Of a stretch of DNA of 64,000 nucleotides, positions 52,587-62,885 are shown one piece after another (position 1 is the first letter of the stretch; every line of letters starts with the position of its first letter). Origin of the DNA: Kineococcus siccus (GTDB taxonomy: Bacteria; Actinomycetota; Actinomycetes; Actinomycetales; Kineococcaceae); contig NZ_JAAALN010000004.1 in the NCBI RefSeq assembly GCF_009906795.1, forward strand, positions 1 through 64,000, written 5' to 3'. The notes under the pieces were generated by a model. The model saw only the letters and a list, made by a program, of their open reading frames with translations. It was not told where the DNA came from and made no database searches. The translations under genes and the position numbers were made by a program.

Positions 52587-53467
52587 GAGTCCCTCCTCGA
52601 GACGACGCGCAGGAAGACGAAGGACAGGACGAAGGCGGCTACGGCGATGAGCACGGCCTGGGCCGCCGCCACCCCGAGGTCGTTGTAGGTGAACGCGCTG
52701 GTGAAGGCCGCGAAGTTCGGCGTGTAGCTCGCGTCGATGGCCGGGGAGACCGTGCGCAGCACCTGCGGCTCGGCGAACAGCTGCAGGGTGCCGATGATGG
52801 AGAACACCGTCGCCAGCACGAGCGCCGGGCGGATCAGGGGCAGCTGCACGGACCAGGCGAGCCGGAACGGCCCGGCCCCGTCCATCTTGGCGGCCTCGTA
52901 CACCTCGCCCGGGATGGACTTCAGCTGGGCGATGACGATGAGCATGTTGTACCCGGCGTAGGACCAGGTGACGATGTTGGCGATCGACCACAGGACGGTG
53001 CCCTCGCCCAGGAAGTCGACCGTGATGCCCAGCTTGCCGAGGCCCGCGACGATCGGCGAGAAGCCCGGCAGGTACAGGAAGGACCACAGGATGCTGGCGA
53101 TCACGCCCGGGATCCCGTAGGGCAGGAAGTACGCGGCCCGGAAGAAGCCCGGCCACCGGGCCGAGGCGGACTCCAGCAGCAGCGCGAGCACCGTGACCAG
53201 CACGATCATCACGGGGACCTGCACGACGCCGAAGAGCAGCACCCGGCCGATCGACGCCACGAACGTCGGGTCGTCCAGCGCCCGGGCGTAGTTGTCGAAC
53301 CCGGCGAACGAGGACGTGATCCCGCCCTCGCCGAACAGGCCCCGGCGGTCGACGGCCGTGAAGCTCTGCCCCACCGCGTACACGACGGGCAGCAGGAAGG
53401 TGAGCGCGAACAGCACGAGGAAGGGGCTCAGGAGGATCCAGGGTGCCCGGCGCTGCGCGCCCCTCAC
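52583..53467 (-). CDS. Carbohydrate ABC transporter permease (MalF type)
   Basis: 294 residues, six helices. The EAA loop is YEAAKMDGAGPFRLAWSVQL and the N-terminal helix begins WILLSPFLVLFALTFLLP. Overlaps the solute-binding gene stop by GTGA and the next permease likewise, so the three are one translationally coupled operon. No ATPase gene is in the cluster, so it probably shares a general MsiK-like ATPase. Confidence 0.88.
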   Translation of the reverse strand: MRGAQRRAPWILLSPFLVLFALTFLLPVVYAVGQSFTAVDRRGLFGEGGITSSFAGFDNYARALDDPTFVASIGRVLLFGVVQVPVMIVLVTVLALLLESASARWPGFFRAAYFLPYGIPGVIASILWSFLYLPGFSPIVAGLGKLGITVDFLGEGTVLWSIANIVTWSYAGYNMLIVIAQLKSIPGEVYEAAKMDGAGPFRLAWSVQLPLIRPALVLATVFSIIGTLQLFAEPQVLRTVSPAIDASYTPNFAAFTSAFTYNDLGVAAAQAVLIAVAAFVLSFVFLRVVSRRDS

Positions 53468-54807
53468 GACGCGCTCCGCACGCGCAGGCCCTTGTGCTGC
53501 ATGATGTCGATGACCCTGTCCTGGACGTCGGCCACGGCGTCGACCAGGGGGGTCCCGCCGCTGGTCGCCCCGCGCACGGCCGTGGACAGGGCGTCGTTGA
53601 GCTCGAGGTAGATGGGCGACCAGATCCAGCCGGGGTTCTGCTCCCCGGCCGCCGGCACGAACACCTCCTCGTTGTAGTTCTGACCGCTGAAGAAGGCCGA
53701 CGGCTGCTCGCGCTTGGTGCCGATGAAGTCCGGCGAGGGCGACCAGCCGATGCCCGAGTTGTCGATGAGGAGGTCGATGGCCGTGGGCGTGGTGGCCATC
53801 CAGAGGATGAAGTCCAGCGCCTCCTTGGGGTGCTTCGACGTCGACATGACCGCCGCCGTCGACCCGCCGAGGGTCGCGGAGGCGAAGCCCGTGTCGGGCC
53901 AGCGCGGCATGGGCGCCACGGCCCACTTGCCCTCGGTGCCGCCGACGCTCTCGACGAGCGCGTCGCCCCAGGAACCCGTGATGACCGAGGGGATCTGCCC
54001 CTTCGCGGTGGCCGCGTACCAGCCGGCAGTGAAGGCGCCGAGGGAGAGGTCGAACAGGTCCTCGCCGAACGCCTGGTCCATGAACTGGGCCACCATGCGC
54101 GTGGGCTCCCCCGTGAGGTCGACCAGCCACTCCTCGCCGTCGGTCTTGAACCACTCGGCGCCCGCCTGCATGCAGTACGACGTGAAGTTGCCGGGGTCGT
54201 TGACGTTGAAGCCCTCGAGGCGGCGCACCGGGTCGGACGCCTTGACGGCGCGGGCGACGTCCAGCCACTCGGCCCACGTCGCGGGCGGCGTGATCCCGAT
54301 CTCCTCGAAGACGTCGCGGCGGTAGAACAGGCCCATGGGGCCCGTGTCCTGCGGCACCCCGAACACCGAGTCGCCCACCGAGACGCGGGAGATGTCCGCG
54401 GGGCGGAAGCTGTCGAGGTGGTCGCGGAAGCCGTAGCGGGACAGGTCGACCAGGCCGTTCTGCAGCAGGAAGCTGGGCAGCAGCTGGAACTCGACCTGGG
54501 CGATGTCACCGCCGCCGCCCGCGGCGAGGGCGGCGAACATCTTCGCGTAGCCGCCGCTGTTCCCGGCCCCGATCCAGATCGCCTCGACCTGGACGTCGGG
54601 GTTGTCGACGTTCCAGGCGTCGCACACGGACTGCAGGTCCTTCAGCCACGTCCAGTACGTGAGCTTGACCGGCCCGGTGGCCGCGGGGATCGTGGGTTCG
54701 GCGTTCACCGGCTGGGCGGCCGTGCCGGCCCCGCAGCCCGTCAGCGCCGTCCCGAGCCCGGCCGCGGTGGCCGCCCCCAGGACGGCTCGTCGTGACGTGG
54801 TCGTCAC
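53464..54807 (-). CDS. Carbohydrate ABC transporter solute-binding lipoprotein
   Basis: 447 residues. Twin-Ser/Arg leader (MTTTSRRAVLGAATAAGLGT) ending in the lipobox LTGCG, so a lipoprotein. Core motifs PVKLTYWTWLKDLQ and VITGSWGDALVESVGG are family 1 solute-binding style. GTG start with GGAGG 6-7 nt upstream. It follows sufU after 15 nt but has its own ribosome site, so may be co-transcribed by readthrough. Confidence 0.88.
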   Translation of the reverse strand: MTTTSRRAVLGAATAAGLGTALTGCGAGTAAQPVNAEPTIPAATGPVKLTYWTWLKDLQSVCDAWNVDNPDVQVEAIWIGAGNSGGYAKMFAALAAGGGGDIAQVEFQLLPSFLLQNGLVDLSRYGFRDHLDSFRPADISRVSVGDSVFGVPQDTGPMGLFYRRDVFEEIGITPPATWAEWLDVARAVKASDPVRRLEGFNVNDPGNFTSYCMQAGAEWFKTDGEEWLVDLTGEPTRMVAQFMDQAFGEDLFDLSLGAFTAGWYAATAKGQIPSVITGSWGDALVESVGGTEGKWAVAPMPRWPDTGFASATLGGSTAAVMSTSKHPKEALDFILWMATTPTAIDLLIDNSGIGWSPSPDFIGTKREQPSAFFSGQNYNEEVFVPAAGEQNPGWIWSPIYLELNDALSTAVRGATSGGTPLVDAVADVQDRVIDIMQHKGLRVRSAS

Positions 54808-54822
54808 CGTTGCCTCCAGTCG

Positions 54823-55293
54823 TCAGCGAATGGTCGGGCCACCGTAGTCGACGTCGCTGGGCGTTCCGGAGGCCGCGCTGCGCCCGAGCGCATCGGTGAA
54901 CGCCATCCAGGGCAGGAGGGCGCACTTCACGCGCGCCGGGTACCGCGAGACCCCCGCGAGGGCGATGCCGTCGCCGAGCACGTCCTCGTCGCCCGCGTCG
55001 GTGCCGCGGCTCGTGAGCATGGTGCGCATAGCCGCCTGCACCGCGAGCCCGGTGGGCACCTCGCGGCCCACGACGAGCCCGTGCAGCACCGACGCGGAGG
55101 CGCGGGAGATCGAGCAGCCGAGCGCGTCGTAGGAGACGTCCCGGACCGTGTCGCCGTCGAGGTCGACCCGCAGCGTCACCTCGTCCCCGCACGTGGGGTT
55201 GACGTGGTGCACCTCGGCGTCGAAGGGCTCCCGCAGGCCGGCACCCTGGGGGCGCTTGGCGTGCTCGAGGATCAGCTCCGCGTACAGGTCCAC
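54823..55293 (-). CDS. sufU: Iron-sulfur cluster scaffold SufU
   Basis: 156 residues. Cys35 and Asp37 (NPTCGDE), Cys60 (LGCSIS) and Cys124 (RVKCALLPW) are the zinc/cluster ligands of SufU. It accepts sulfur from SufS and is essential for iron-sulfur assembly in Gram-positives. GTG start 12 nt after the sufS stop, so one operon. Confidence 0.92.
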   Translation of the reverse strand: MDLYAELILEHAKRPQGAGLREPFDAEVHHVNPTCGDEVTLRVDLDGDTVRDVSYDALGCSISRASASVLHGLVVGREVPTGLAVQAAMRTMLTSRGTDAGDEDVLGDGIALAGVSRYPARVKCALLPWMAFTDALGRSAASGTPSDVDYGGPTIR

Positions 55294-55305
55294 GTCAGGC
55301 GCTCC

Positions 55306-56715
<1,410 letters not shown>

Positions 56716-56753
56716 TCATCGCGGGACCGCGGGCGGCGGGTTAGCGTGACGCC

Positions 56754-57974
56754 GTGGCTCGCGACGTGGACATCGTGCTGTTCGGCGCCTCCGGCTTCGT
56801 GGGGCGGCTGGTGGCGGGGCACCTGGCGCGCAGCGCCCCCGCCGGCACGCGCATCGCCCTGGCCGGGCGCTCGCGCGAGCGGCTGGAGGCCGTGGCGCGG
56901 GACCTGGGGCCCGTGACCGCGGACTGGCCCGTCGTCGTGGCCGACGCCTCCGACCCCGCGTCGCTGCAGAGCCTCGCCGAGTCGGCCCAGGTCGTCGTCT
57001 CGACCGTGGGGCCGTACCTGCGCCACGGCCTGCCGCTCGTCGAGGCCTGCGCCCGGGCCGGGACCCACTACGCGGACCTCACGGGCGAGGTGCTCTTCGT
57101 CCGGCGCAGCATCGACACGGCGCACGCGCTCGCCGAGGCGAGCGGTGCCCGGATCGTGCACTCCTGCGGCTTCGACTCGGTGCCCTCCGACCTCGCGGTG
57201 CTGCTGGCCCACGAGTGGGCGACGCAGACGGGGGCGGGACCCCTCGCCAGCGCGACGCTCGAGCTGCTCTCCGCCCGGGGCGGCTTCAGCGGCGGCACCG
57301 TGGACTCGCTGCGCCTGCAGCTGGACACCGCGCGCGACGACCCGCAGGCGCAGCGGCTCCTGGCCGACCCGTACTCGCTGAGCCCCGACCCCTCCGCCGA
57401 ACCCGACCTGGGCCGGCAGTCCGACGTCTTCCGCCCGCACCGGCGCAGCGCGACGGGCGACTGGGTCGCGCCGTTCGTCATGGCCTCGCACAACACGCGG
57501 ATCGTGCGGCGCAGCAACGCGGTGCTCGGCCACGCCTACGGGCCGCGGCTGCGCTACGCGGAGGTCGTCGCGTTCCGCGGCCGCACCGCCGGGCTGCAGG
57601 CCGCGGCGGTCACGGGTGGGCTCGCGGCGCTCACGGGCCTGCTGTCCGTCCGCCCGGTGCGCCCGCTCGTCGACCGCGTCCTGCCCTCCCCCGGCTCGGG
57701 CCCGAGCGAGCGCACCCGCAGCACCGGCCACTTCCGGCTGCGGCTGGACGCGCGCACGGAGTCGGGGCGCCGCTGCGAGGTGCTCCTCGCCGCGCAGGGC
57801 GACCCGGGCTACGCCGCCACCGCGGTGATGATCGGCGAGAGCGCCCTGGCGCTCGCGCTCGACGGGGACCGGCTGCCGGACCGCGCGGGCGTCCTGACCC
57901 CCGCGACGGCGATCGGGTCGCCCCTCGTGGACCGGTTGCGCGCCAACGGGTTCGTGGTCGACCTCACCGCCTGA
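56754..57974 (+). CDS. Trans-acting enoyl reductase-like (saccharopine dehydrogenase NADP-binding fold)
   Basis: 406 residues. DIVLFGASGFVGRLVAGHLA is the NADP-binding start; VVVSTVGPYLRHGLPLVEACA, DLTGEVLFVRRSI and CGFDSVPSDLAVLL follow the mycobacterial Rv2449c/Rv2953 family, some of which reduce polyketide or lipid enoyl chains in trans. Here the substrate is unknown. GTG start is 6 nt after TAGCGT (56742-56747). Confidence 0.85.
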   Translation: MARDVDIVLFGASGFVGRLVAGHLARSAPAGTRIALAGRSRERLEAVARDLGPVTADWPVVVADASDPASLQSLAESAQVVVSTVGPYLRHGLPLVEACARAGTHYADLTGEVLFVRRSIDTAHALAEASGARIVHSCGFDSVPSDLAVLLAHEWATQTGAGPLASATLELLSARGGFSGGTVDSLRLQLDTARDDPQAQRLLADPYSLSPDPSAEPDLGRQSDVFRPHRRSATGDWVAPFVMASHNTRIVRRSNAVLGHAYGPRLRYAEVVAFRGRTAGLQAAAVTGGLAALTGLLSVRPVRPLVDRVLPSPGSGPSERTRSTGHFRLRLDARTESGRRCEVLLAAQGDPGYAATAVMIGESALALALDGDRLPDRAGVLTPATAIGSPLVDRLRANGFVVDLTA

Positions 57975-58097
57975 CCCCTCGCCGCGTCGCCGGGGCACGT
58001 CCGGGTGGGCTGCGGCCTCTGGCGCGGACGGACCCGCGCACGCCAGGATCGGGCCGCGAGCACCGCGGCACCGGCGTCGAGGCGAGGAGCACCGCAC

Positions 58098-58703
58098 ATG
58101 GGCGTAGAGACCGACTCCACCCACCAGGAGCACGGCCCGGTCTGGGCCGACCTCGCCGAGGACCACCTGCCCCGCACGGTCCCCGTCGACGTCGTCATCG
58201 GGCGCTCGGAGGCGGTGGTCGTCTTCCTCAGCGGGTTCCGCGTCGTCCCCACGGGCGTCTCCCTGCGCCTGAGCGTGCGCCTGCGCGACGGGCAGGACGC
58301 CGAGGCGCAGCAGCAGGTGGTGCGGGACGTGTTCGACGACGCCTGGACGCGGACCACCCCCGCGGGCACCGCGACGTCACGCCTGACGTGGTGGCTGGAG
58401 TTCTCCGACGGGCGCACGGCGTCCGGCGTGGACGCCGCGCTGCGGGAGGAGCTGCACGCCGTCGCCGCCCGGACGGGCGCACCGCGACCGGAACCCTCCC
58501 GACCGGTGCTGGTCGGTGGCGCCGGGGCGGGCGTCGGTGGGTCGCTGAGCGTGGACCGCGACTTCTGGTTGTGGCCGCTGCCGCCCGCGGGGACCCTGCG
58601 CGTGCACTGCGCCTGGCCGGCGCTCGGGGTGGCCCCGAGCACGGTCGACCTGGACGCCGACGTCCTGCGGGAAGCCGCGTCGCACGCCCGCCGCCTCTGG
58701 TGA
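58098..58703 (+). CDS. Hypothetical protein
   Basis: 201 residues. Beta-rich: VPVDVVIGRSEAVVVFLSGF, RLTWWLEFSDGR, DRDFWLWPLPPAGTLRVHC. Acidic, no membrane helix. I recognise no family. ATG with GAGGAGC about 9 nt upstream. Confidence 0.65.
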   Translation: MGVETDSTHQEHGPVWADLAEDHLPRTVPVDVVIGRSEAVVVFLSGFRVVPTGVSLRLSVRLRDGQDAEAQQQVVRDVFDDAWTRTTPAGTATSRLTWWLEFSDGRTASGVDAALREELHAVAARTGAPRPEPSRPVLVGGAGAGVGGSLSVDRDFWLWPLPPAGTLRVHCAWPALGVAPSTVDLDADVLREAASHARRLW

Positions 58704-58711
58704 GGGGCCGC

Positions 58712-59098
58712 TCATCCGGGAGCACCGGGCGGGCAGCCCTGGGTGACGGGCACGGACTCCGGCGTCGACAGGGGGCGCTGTCGACCGCGCTCGGCCCGGC
58801 AGGCACTCACCCACTCTGAGAGGAACAGCCGCCGACCGTCGGTCAGCCGGACCTCCTCGTACGTCGCCGCCGGGTTCCGGCGGGCGAAACCCTCGACGTC
58901 CCCGGCCGACCCCTCGTGCTCGTGACGATCGCGGCCGTCGGTCCACGTGGCGCGGTAGCGACCGTCCGCCAGCTCCTCGATGGCCAGGACCCCCGTCGGC
59001 TCGGTGAGGACGGACCTCGCTGTCCGCGTCGAGCGTCCGGGTCGTGGCTCGCCGTCCGGCGCGGGAGGAGGCGAGGCGTCACCCTCGTCGTCTCCCAT
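58712..59098 (-). CDS. Hypothetical protein
   Basis: 128 residues, hydrophilic, with an N-terminal low-complexity region. IEELADGRYRATWTDGRDRHE and EEVRLTDGRRLFLSEWV look ordered. Family not recognised. Convergent with the gene at 58098 after an 8-nt gap. Confidence 0.55.
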   Translation of the reverse strand: MGDDEGDASPPPAPDGEPRPGRSTRTARSVLTEPTGVLAIEELADGRYRATWTDGRDRHEHEGSAGDVEGFARRNPAATYEEVRLTDGRRLFLSEWVSACRAERGRQRPLSTPESVPVTQGCPPGAPG

Positions 59099-59169
59099 CC
59101 GCTCAGGGTGTCAGTGGACGGGCCTCGACCGCGACACCGCGGCCCGACCGCGACTGCCGGGCTCCCGGC

Positions 59170-59433
59170 TCAGCCGTCACGCACCGCGGTCACGCTCAGC
59201 AGGTCACCCGGCTGGCAGTCCAGCGCGTCGCACACCGCGGTCAAGGTCGAGAAGCGCACGGCCCGCGCGCGGTCGTTCTTCAGCACCGGGAGGTTCACGA
59301 CGGTCACGCCGGCGCGTTCGGCGAGCTGGGTCAGCGTCATGCCGCGCTGGGCCAGCAGGTCGTCCAGGTGGCACGTCACGCGGTGCGGCCGTTCGGCCTC
59401 GTCCACCGCGCCGGGTCGCGACGCTACCGTCAC
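59170..59433 (-). CDS. XRE/YozG-type transcriptional regulator
   Basis: 87 residues. HTH LTQLAERAGVTVVNLPVLKN and the C-terminal VCDALDCQPGDLLSV match YozG-like regulators that pair with DUF2975 membrane proteins. GTG start overlaps the DUF2975 gene stop by four bases (GTGA). It probably binds the nearby 17-bp palindrome. Confidence 0.88.
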   Translation of the reverse strand: MTVASRPGAVDEAERPHRVTCHLDDLLAQRGMTLTQLAERAGVTVVNLPVLKNDRARAVRFSTLTAVCDALDCQPGDLLSVTAVRDG

Positions 59434-60128
59434 ACCAGCCCGTCCAGGTCGCGGTGCTGGCGCTCCCCGTGGCGGAAGGCCTCGGCCAGCACGAGGAGGA
59501 CGAGGGCGACGAGGTCGAGGGAACCCGGCGCCAGCCAGGGCGCGACGCTCAGCGGGCTGTCGGCGCCGCCCAGCCCGACGCGTTCGAGCACCTGACCCGC
59601 GGCCGTCGCGGGCAGCAGCGGCGCCAGGTGCGCGCACAGCAGCGTGACGACGGCCGACTGCGCCAGGCGGCGCGCGTTGGCCGCCTGGAAGGGCCGCGCC
59701 GCCGCGATGGAGAGCAGCACAGGGCGCAGCAGCAGCGCGGCCAGACCGATCCCGAGGCCCGCCACGGCGACGTGACCGCGGGAGAGGAACTGCTCCGTGC
59801 GCGTGGAACCCCACGCGGACAGCTCCACCGGGTAGCCGCGGCCCGCCTGGGGAGTGACCAGGTCCACCGCGGTGAGCCGGACGTCGCCGGGCACCGGTGC
59901 GCCGTCCGTGGTGGCCGGCGCAGCGAGCCCGCGGACCTGGTGCAGCTGCCGGCCCTGCGGCGACGCGGAGTCGACCTGCACCTGCACGCGGACGGCCGCC
60001 GGGGCCTGGGTGGCCGCGTTGACCGCGTACGCCGGACCCGCGACCAGGGCCAGCACGCCGACGACGGCGAGGACCTGAGCGAGCAGGTGCACGACGCCTG
60101 GTCGGACGTAGCTCGTCGTTCGCGTCAC
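59430..60128 (-). CDS. DUF2975 membrane protein
   Basis: 232 residues, about four helices (LLAQVLAVVGVLALVAGPAYA, VAVAGLGIGLAALLLRPVLL, AQSAVVTLLCAHLAPLLP, LVALVLLVLAEAFRHG), with a large exported loop between the first two. Conserved RPFQAANARRL is typical of DUF2975. Unknown function; with the XRE protein it forms a two-gene unit seen in many Gram-positives. GTG start with GAAAGG 5-6 nt upstream. Confidence 0.88.
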   Translation of the reverse strand: MTRTTSYVRPGVVHLLAQVLAVVGVLALVAGPAYAVNAATQAPAAVRVQVQVDSASPQGRQLHQVRGLAAPATTDGAPVPGDVRLTAVDLVTPQAGRGYPVELSAWGSTRTEQFLSRGHVAVAGLGIGLAALLLRPVLLSIAAARPFQAANARRLAQSAVVTLLCAHLAPLLPATAAGQVLERVGLGGADSPLSVAPWLAPGSLDLVALVLLVLAEAFRHGERQHRDLDGLV

Positions 60129-60140
60129 GGTACCTTTCCC

Positions 60141-60157
60141 CCATCGATGATCGATGG
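60141..60157. promoter_or_regulatory. 17-bp perfect palindrome upstream of DUF2975/XRE
   Basis: CCATCGATGATCGATGG, symmetric about a central G, starts 12 nt before the DUF2975 start codon. Likely autoregulatory operator of the XRE protein. Confidence 0.6.
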
Positions 60158-60235
60158 GTCGAGTGTGGGGCACCACGGTCCCGGTGTCCACGGAACGGTC
60201 CGTCGGCCTCGGCCCGGATCGCTCGTGAGTGTGTT

Positions 60236-61135
60236 TCAGGAACCGCCGAGCAACCCCTCGAGGATCCGACGGTCGCCCGCGCTCGGTCCCCCCTGCTCCA
60301 GGTCCCCGGCGCAGGTCGCGAGGGTCTTCCAGAGAGCCCACCCCCGTCCCCGCGCCCACTCGGCCTCGCCGACGGGCAGCCGGTCCCGGAACGCCTCGCG
60401 GCCCGCGTCGCCGAGCAGCGTCCAGGCGGCCGCCAGGTCGCAGGCCGGATCGCCGACACCGCAGGTGCCGAAGTCGATGACGGCCGCCAGATCACCGTTG
60501 CGCAGCAACAGGTTGCCCGCGGCGACGTCACCGTGGAACCACGTGGGGACGCCGTCCCACCGGGCCGCGAGCGCCGTCCCCCAGACCGCACGCGCCCGCT
60601 CGACGTCGACGACGTCGCGCAGTGCGTCGAGCGCCGACGCGGTGGTGTCGTCGAAGGTGTGCAGCGTTCCCCCGCGGAACCAGTTGTGGGTTCCTGGAGG
60701 CGGCCCGCCGGTGGGGTCCACTCGTCGGAGGGCGGCCAGGAAGTCGGCGAGGGCGAACGCGAACTCCGTCGGATCGGCGATGCGGTCGGGCGTCACCGGG
60801 TCCCCGTCGAGCCACCCGTACACCGACCACGCGAAGGGGTAACCCCTGCCCGGCCTGCCCTGCGCGAGGGGCGTCGGGACGGGCAGCGGGAGCTGCGGGG
60901 CGAGCCGCGGCAGCCACCGCTGCTCCTTGTCCACGGCGAGCGCGTACTCGGCCGCGCTCGGCAGCCGGACGGACAGGTCCGGCCCGAGGTGGAACGTCCG
61001 GTTGTCCCAGCCGCCGGCGGCCACCGGCCGCACGGGGAGGTCGCCCCACTCCGGGAACTGGTCCCGGACGAGCTGCTGCACCAGGTCGGCGGTGACGTCG
61101 ATGCGCGCGGGAACCGGCCCCAGGTCGGACGTCAC
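60236..61135 (-). CDS. Aminoglycoside phosphotransferase-family kinase
   Basis: 299 residues. WDNRTFHLG, FAWSVYGWLDGD, WFHGDVAAGNLLL (HGDxxxxN) and VIDFGTCGVGDPACDLA match APH kinases of small molecules (often wrongly called aminoglycoside kinases). Substrate unknown. GTG start overlaps the GNAT stop (GTGA), so co-translated. Confidence 0.85.
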   Translation of the reverse strand: MTSDLGPVPARIDVTADLVQQLVRDQFPEWGDLPVRPVAAGGWDNRTFHLGPDLSVRLPSAAEYALAVDKEQRWLPRLAPQLPLPVPTPLAQGRPGRGYPFAWSVYGWLDGDPVTPDRIADPTEFAFALADFLAALRRVDPTGGPPPGTHNWFRGGTLHTFDDTTASALDALRDVVDVERARAVWGTALAARWDGVPTWFHGDVAAGNLLLRNGDLAAVIDFGTCGVGDPACDLAAAWTLLGDAGREAFRDRLPVGEAEWARGRGWALWKTLATCAGDLEQGGPSAGDRRILEGLLGGS

Positions 61136-61557
61136 GCGCGGCCGGTCCGGTCGACCACGGTCAGGTGGATGAGCCCGGCCTCGGTGCGGGCGAAACCACA
61201 GGCGTCGAGGTAGAAGGGGGCCAGCTCGGCGCGGAAGTCCACGAACAGCCACTCGCACCCGGCCGCGGCGGCGTAGGCCGCCGCCACCCGGACCAGCTCG
61301 CTGCCGATGCCACGGTGCTGGTGACTGCCCCTCGTCTTGGTGTCGAGGAGGAAGGCGTGGTCCCCGCCGTCCCAGGCGACGTTGACGAAACCGACGAGCA
61401 AGCCGTCGTGGTCGCGGGCGCCTACCCAGCCGAGGCTGTGCTCGCGGACCCGTGGCCACCACCCGCTGCTCGGGTGACCGCCGTGGGAGAGCACGAGGTC
61501 GAGCATCTCCTCGTCGGCGATGGGGTCTCGCCAGCGGTGGTCAGTCGAAGTCGGCAC
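61132..61557 (-). CDS. GNAT family N-acetyltransferase
   Basis: 141 residues from GTG 61557. LGWVGARDHDGLLVGFVNVA, the acetyl-CoA loop HQHRGIGSELVRVAA and CEWLFVDFRAELAPFYL are GNAT motifs. The upstream ATG (61662) would add 35 residues that look non-coding. The partner APH kinase gene overlaps it, a pairing reminiscent of antibiotic-modifying loci, but substrates are unknown. Confidence 0.82.
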   Translation of the reverse strand: MPTSTDHRWRDPIADEEMLDLVLSHGGHPSSGWWPRVREHSLGWVGARDHDGLLVGFVNVAWDGGDHAFLLDTKTRGSHQHRGIGSELVRVAAAYAAAAGCEWLFVDFRAELAPFYLDACGFARTEAGLIHLTVVDRTGRA

Positions 61558-61721
61558 GAACCCAATCTCGACCTCTGCGAACGCGACGGCCACTGCTTTC
61601 CGGGTCGATGCGGCCACAGGGCTGAGCGCCGGGACCTCTCGGTGACGCCCGCGCCGCTCCATCCGCGTGCCGTCGACGGGGACGACGAGGAACCACCGGG
61701 GACGCGACAGGTGGACTCGCC

Positions 61722-61735
61722 CACACTACTGTGTG
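61722..61735. promoter_or_regulatory. PadR promoter with dyad operator
   Basis: CACAC-TACT-GTGTG overlaps TACTGT (61727-61732), a -10 7 nt before the padR ATG. A PadR dimer bound there would block its own leaderless promoter. Confidence 0.5.
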
Positions 61736-61739
61736 ACGC

Positions 61740-62114
61740 ATGACAGCGCAGGACGCCGGTCACGGCAGCGAGCGGAGAGCGCAGCTCTTGCGAGGTTCTC
61801 TGGACCTGTGCGTCCTGGCTGCGGTGGACCAGCGCCCCGGCCACGCCTACGAGTTGGCCTCCCGCCTGGCCGACGCCGGACTCGGGGACGTCAGCTACGG
61901 CACCGTCTACCCGTTGATCACGCGGTTGCGGCGGGCCGGTCTCCTGCTCGAGCAGCAGGAACCGAGTCCGGTGGGACCGCCGCGCAAGGTGTTCTCCCTG
62001 ACCGACGCGGGGCGGGCAGCGTTGAGGGACTGGCTCGCGCAGTGGCGACGCAGCACCAGCGACGTCGAGTCGGTGCTGCGCGCGACGGGCGTGTGGGCGG
62101 CACGAACGCCGTGA
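61740..62114 (+). CDS. PadR family transcriptional regulator
   Basis: 124 residues. A winged-helix HTH with HAYELASRLADAGLGDVSYGTVYPLITRL and the wing RKVFSLTDAGRAALRDWL is typical PadR. ATG 7 nt after TACTGT, no ribosome site. It overlaps the membrane protein gene (GTGA), as is common for PadR/HAAS pairs, where the regulator controls an envelope stress response. Confidence 0.9.
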   Translation: MTAQDAGHGSERRAQLLRGSLDLCVLAAVDQRPGHAYELASRLADAGLGDVSYGTVYPLITRLRRAGLLLEQQEPSPVGPPRKVFSLTDAGRAALRDWLAQWRRSTSDVESVLRATGVWAARTP

Positions 62115-62830
62115 CCACCCCGTCTCGGGGTCGACAGGACGACGTGCCGGCGTCGGTGCGCTCGGTGGTCCGTGACCTGGACCGGCACTGGCGGCGGCAG
62201 GGCGTCCCCCGCGTCCTGCGGTCGTCGGTGGCCGACGACGTCACCGCTGACCTCGTCGCCGCTCAGCGGAGCGGGCGGAGCGTGGAGGTGGCGCTGGGCA
62301 TGGACGTGCTGCAGTTCGCTGAGCAGGTCGCCCGGGCGAACGGGTGGTCGGTGCCGTGGCCCCTGTACGGGCGCATGCTGGCCAGCGCCGCCGTGGGGGC
62401 GGCGGCCGCGATCGTGGTCGGCTTCGCACTCGTCCTCCCGTCGACCGTGCTGGCCCTGGACGGGGTCGGGTACGTGCTCCGGGCGCTCGGGGTCGAGTTC
62501 GGCCCGGCCGGTCCCGGCGCCTGGTACGCCCCGCTCGTCTACGCGGTGTACGTGCTCTTCGGCGTCGCCTTCGTGGTCGCCGTGCTGGGCGCGGTCCGGC
62601 GCGGCCTCCGGTACGGGCGGCGGGTGCGGGAGACGCTGCGGGCCGGGACGGTGCTCCTCCCGCTGTCTGCGGCGCTCTCCGTGCCTGCGGCGGTGGCGGT
62701 CGCTCACCTCAACCACTTCAGCGGTGCACCCCTGGTCGTGGCGAGCGAGTTCGGCCTGGTGCTCGGTGCGGCCGCCGCCGCCCTCGTCGCTGCGCGCTCG
62801 TGGGCGCTGCGTCAGCCTGCAGAGGGTTGA
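62111..62830 (+). CDS. HAAS/DUF1700-like membrane protein coupled to PadR
   Basis: 239 residues. A cytoplasmic N-terminal region (SVVRDLDRHWRRQGVPRVLR, then LGMDVLQFAEQVARANGW) is followed by about four helices. The layout matches the HAAS-type membrane partners of PadR regulators. Function unknown. GTG start inside the padR stop. Confidence 0.75.
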   Translation: MTTPSRGRQDDVPASVRSVVRDLDRHWRRQGVPRVLRSSVADDVTADLVAAQRSGRSVEVALGMDVLQFAEQVARANGWSVPWPLYGRMLASAAVGAAAAIVVGFALVLPSTVLALDGVGYVLRALGVEFGPAGPGAWYAPLVYAVYVLFGVAFVVAVLGAVRRGLRYGRRVRETLRAGTVLLPLSAALSVPAAVAVAHLNHFSGAPLVVASEFGLVLGAAAAALVAARSWALRQPAEG

Positions 62831-62885
62831 GCGACGAGCGACCTCCCCGCTCGCGCCACCGCCCGCGTCGGGCTCCGACCACGAC

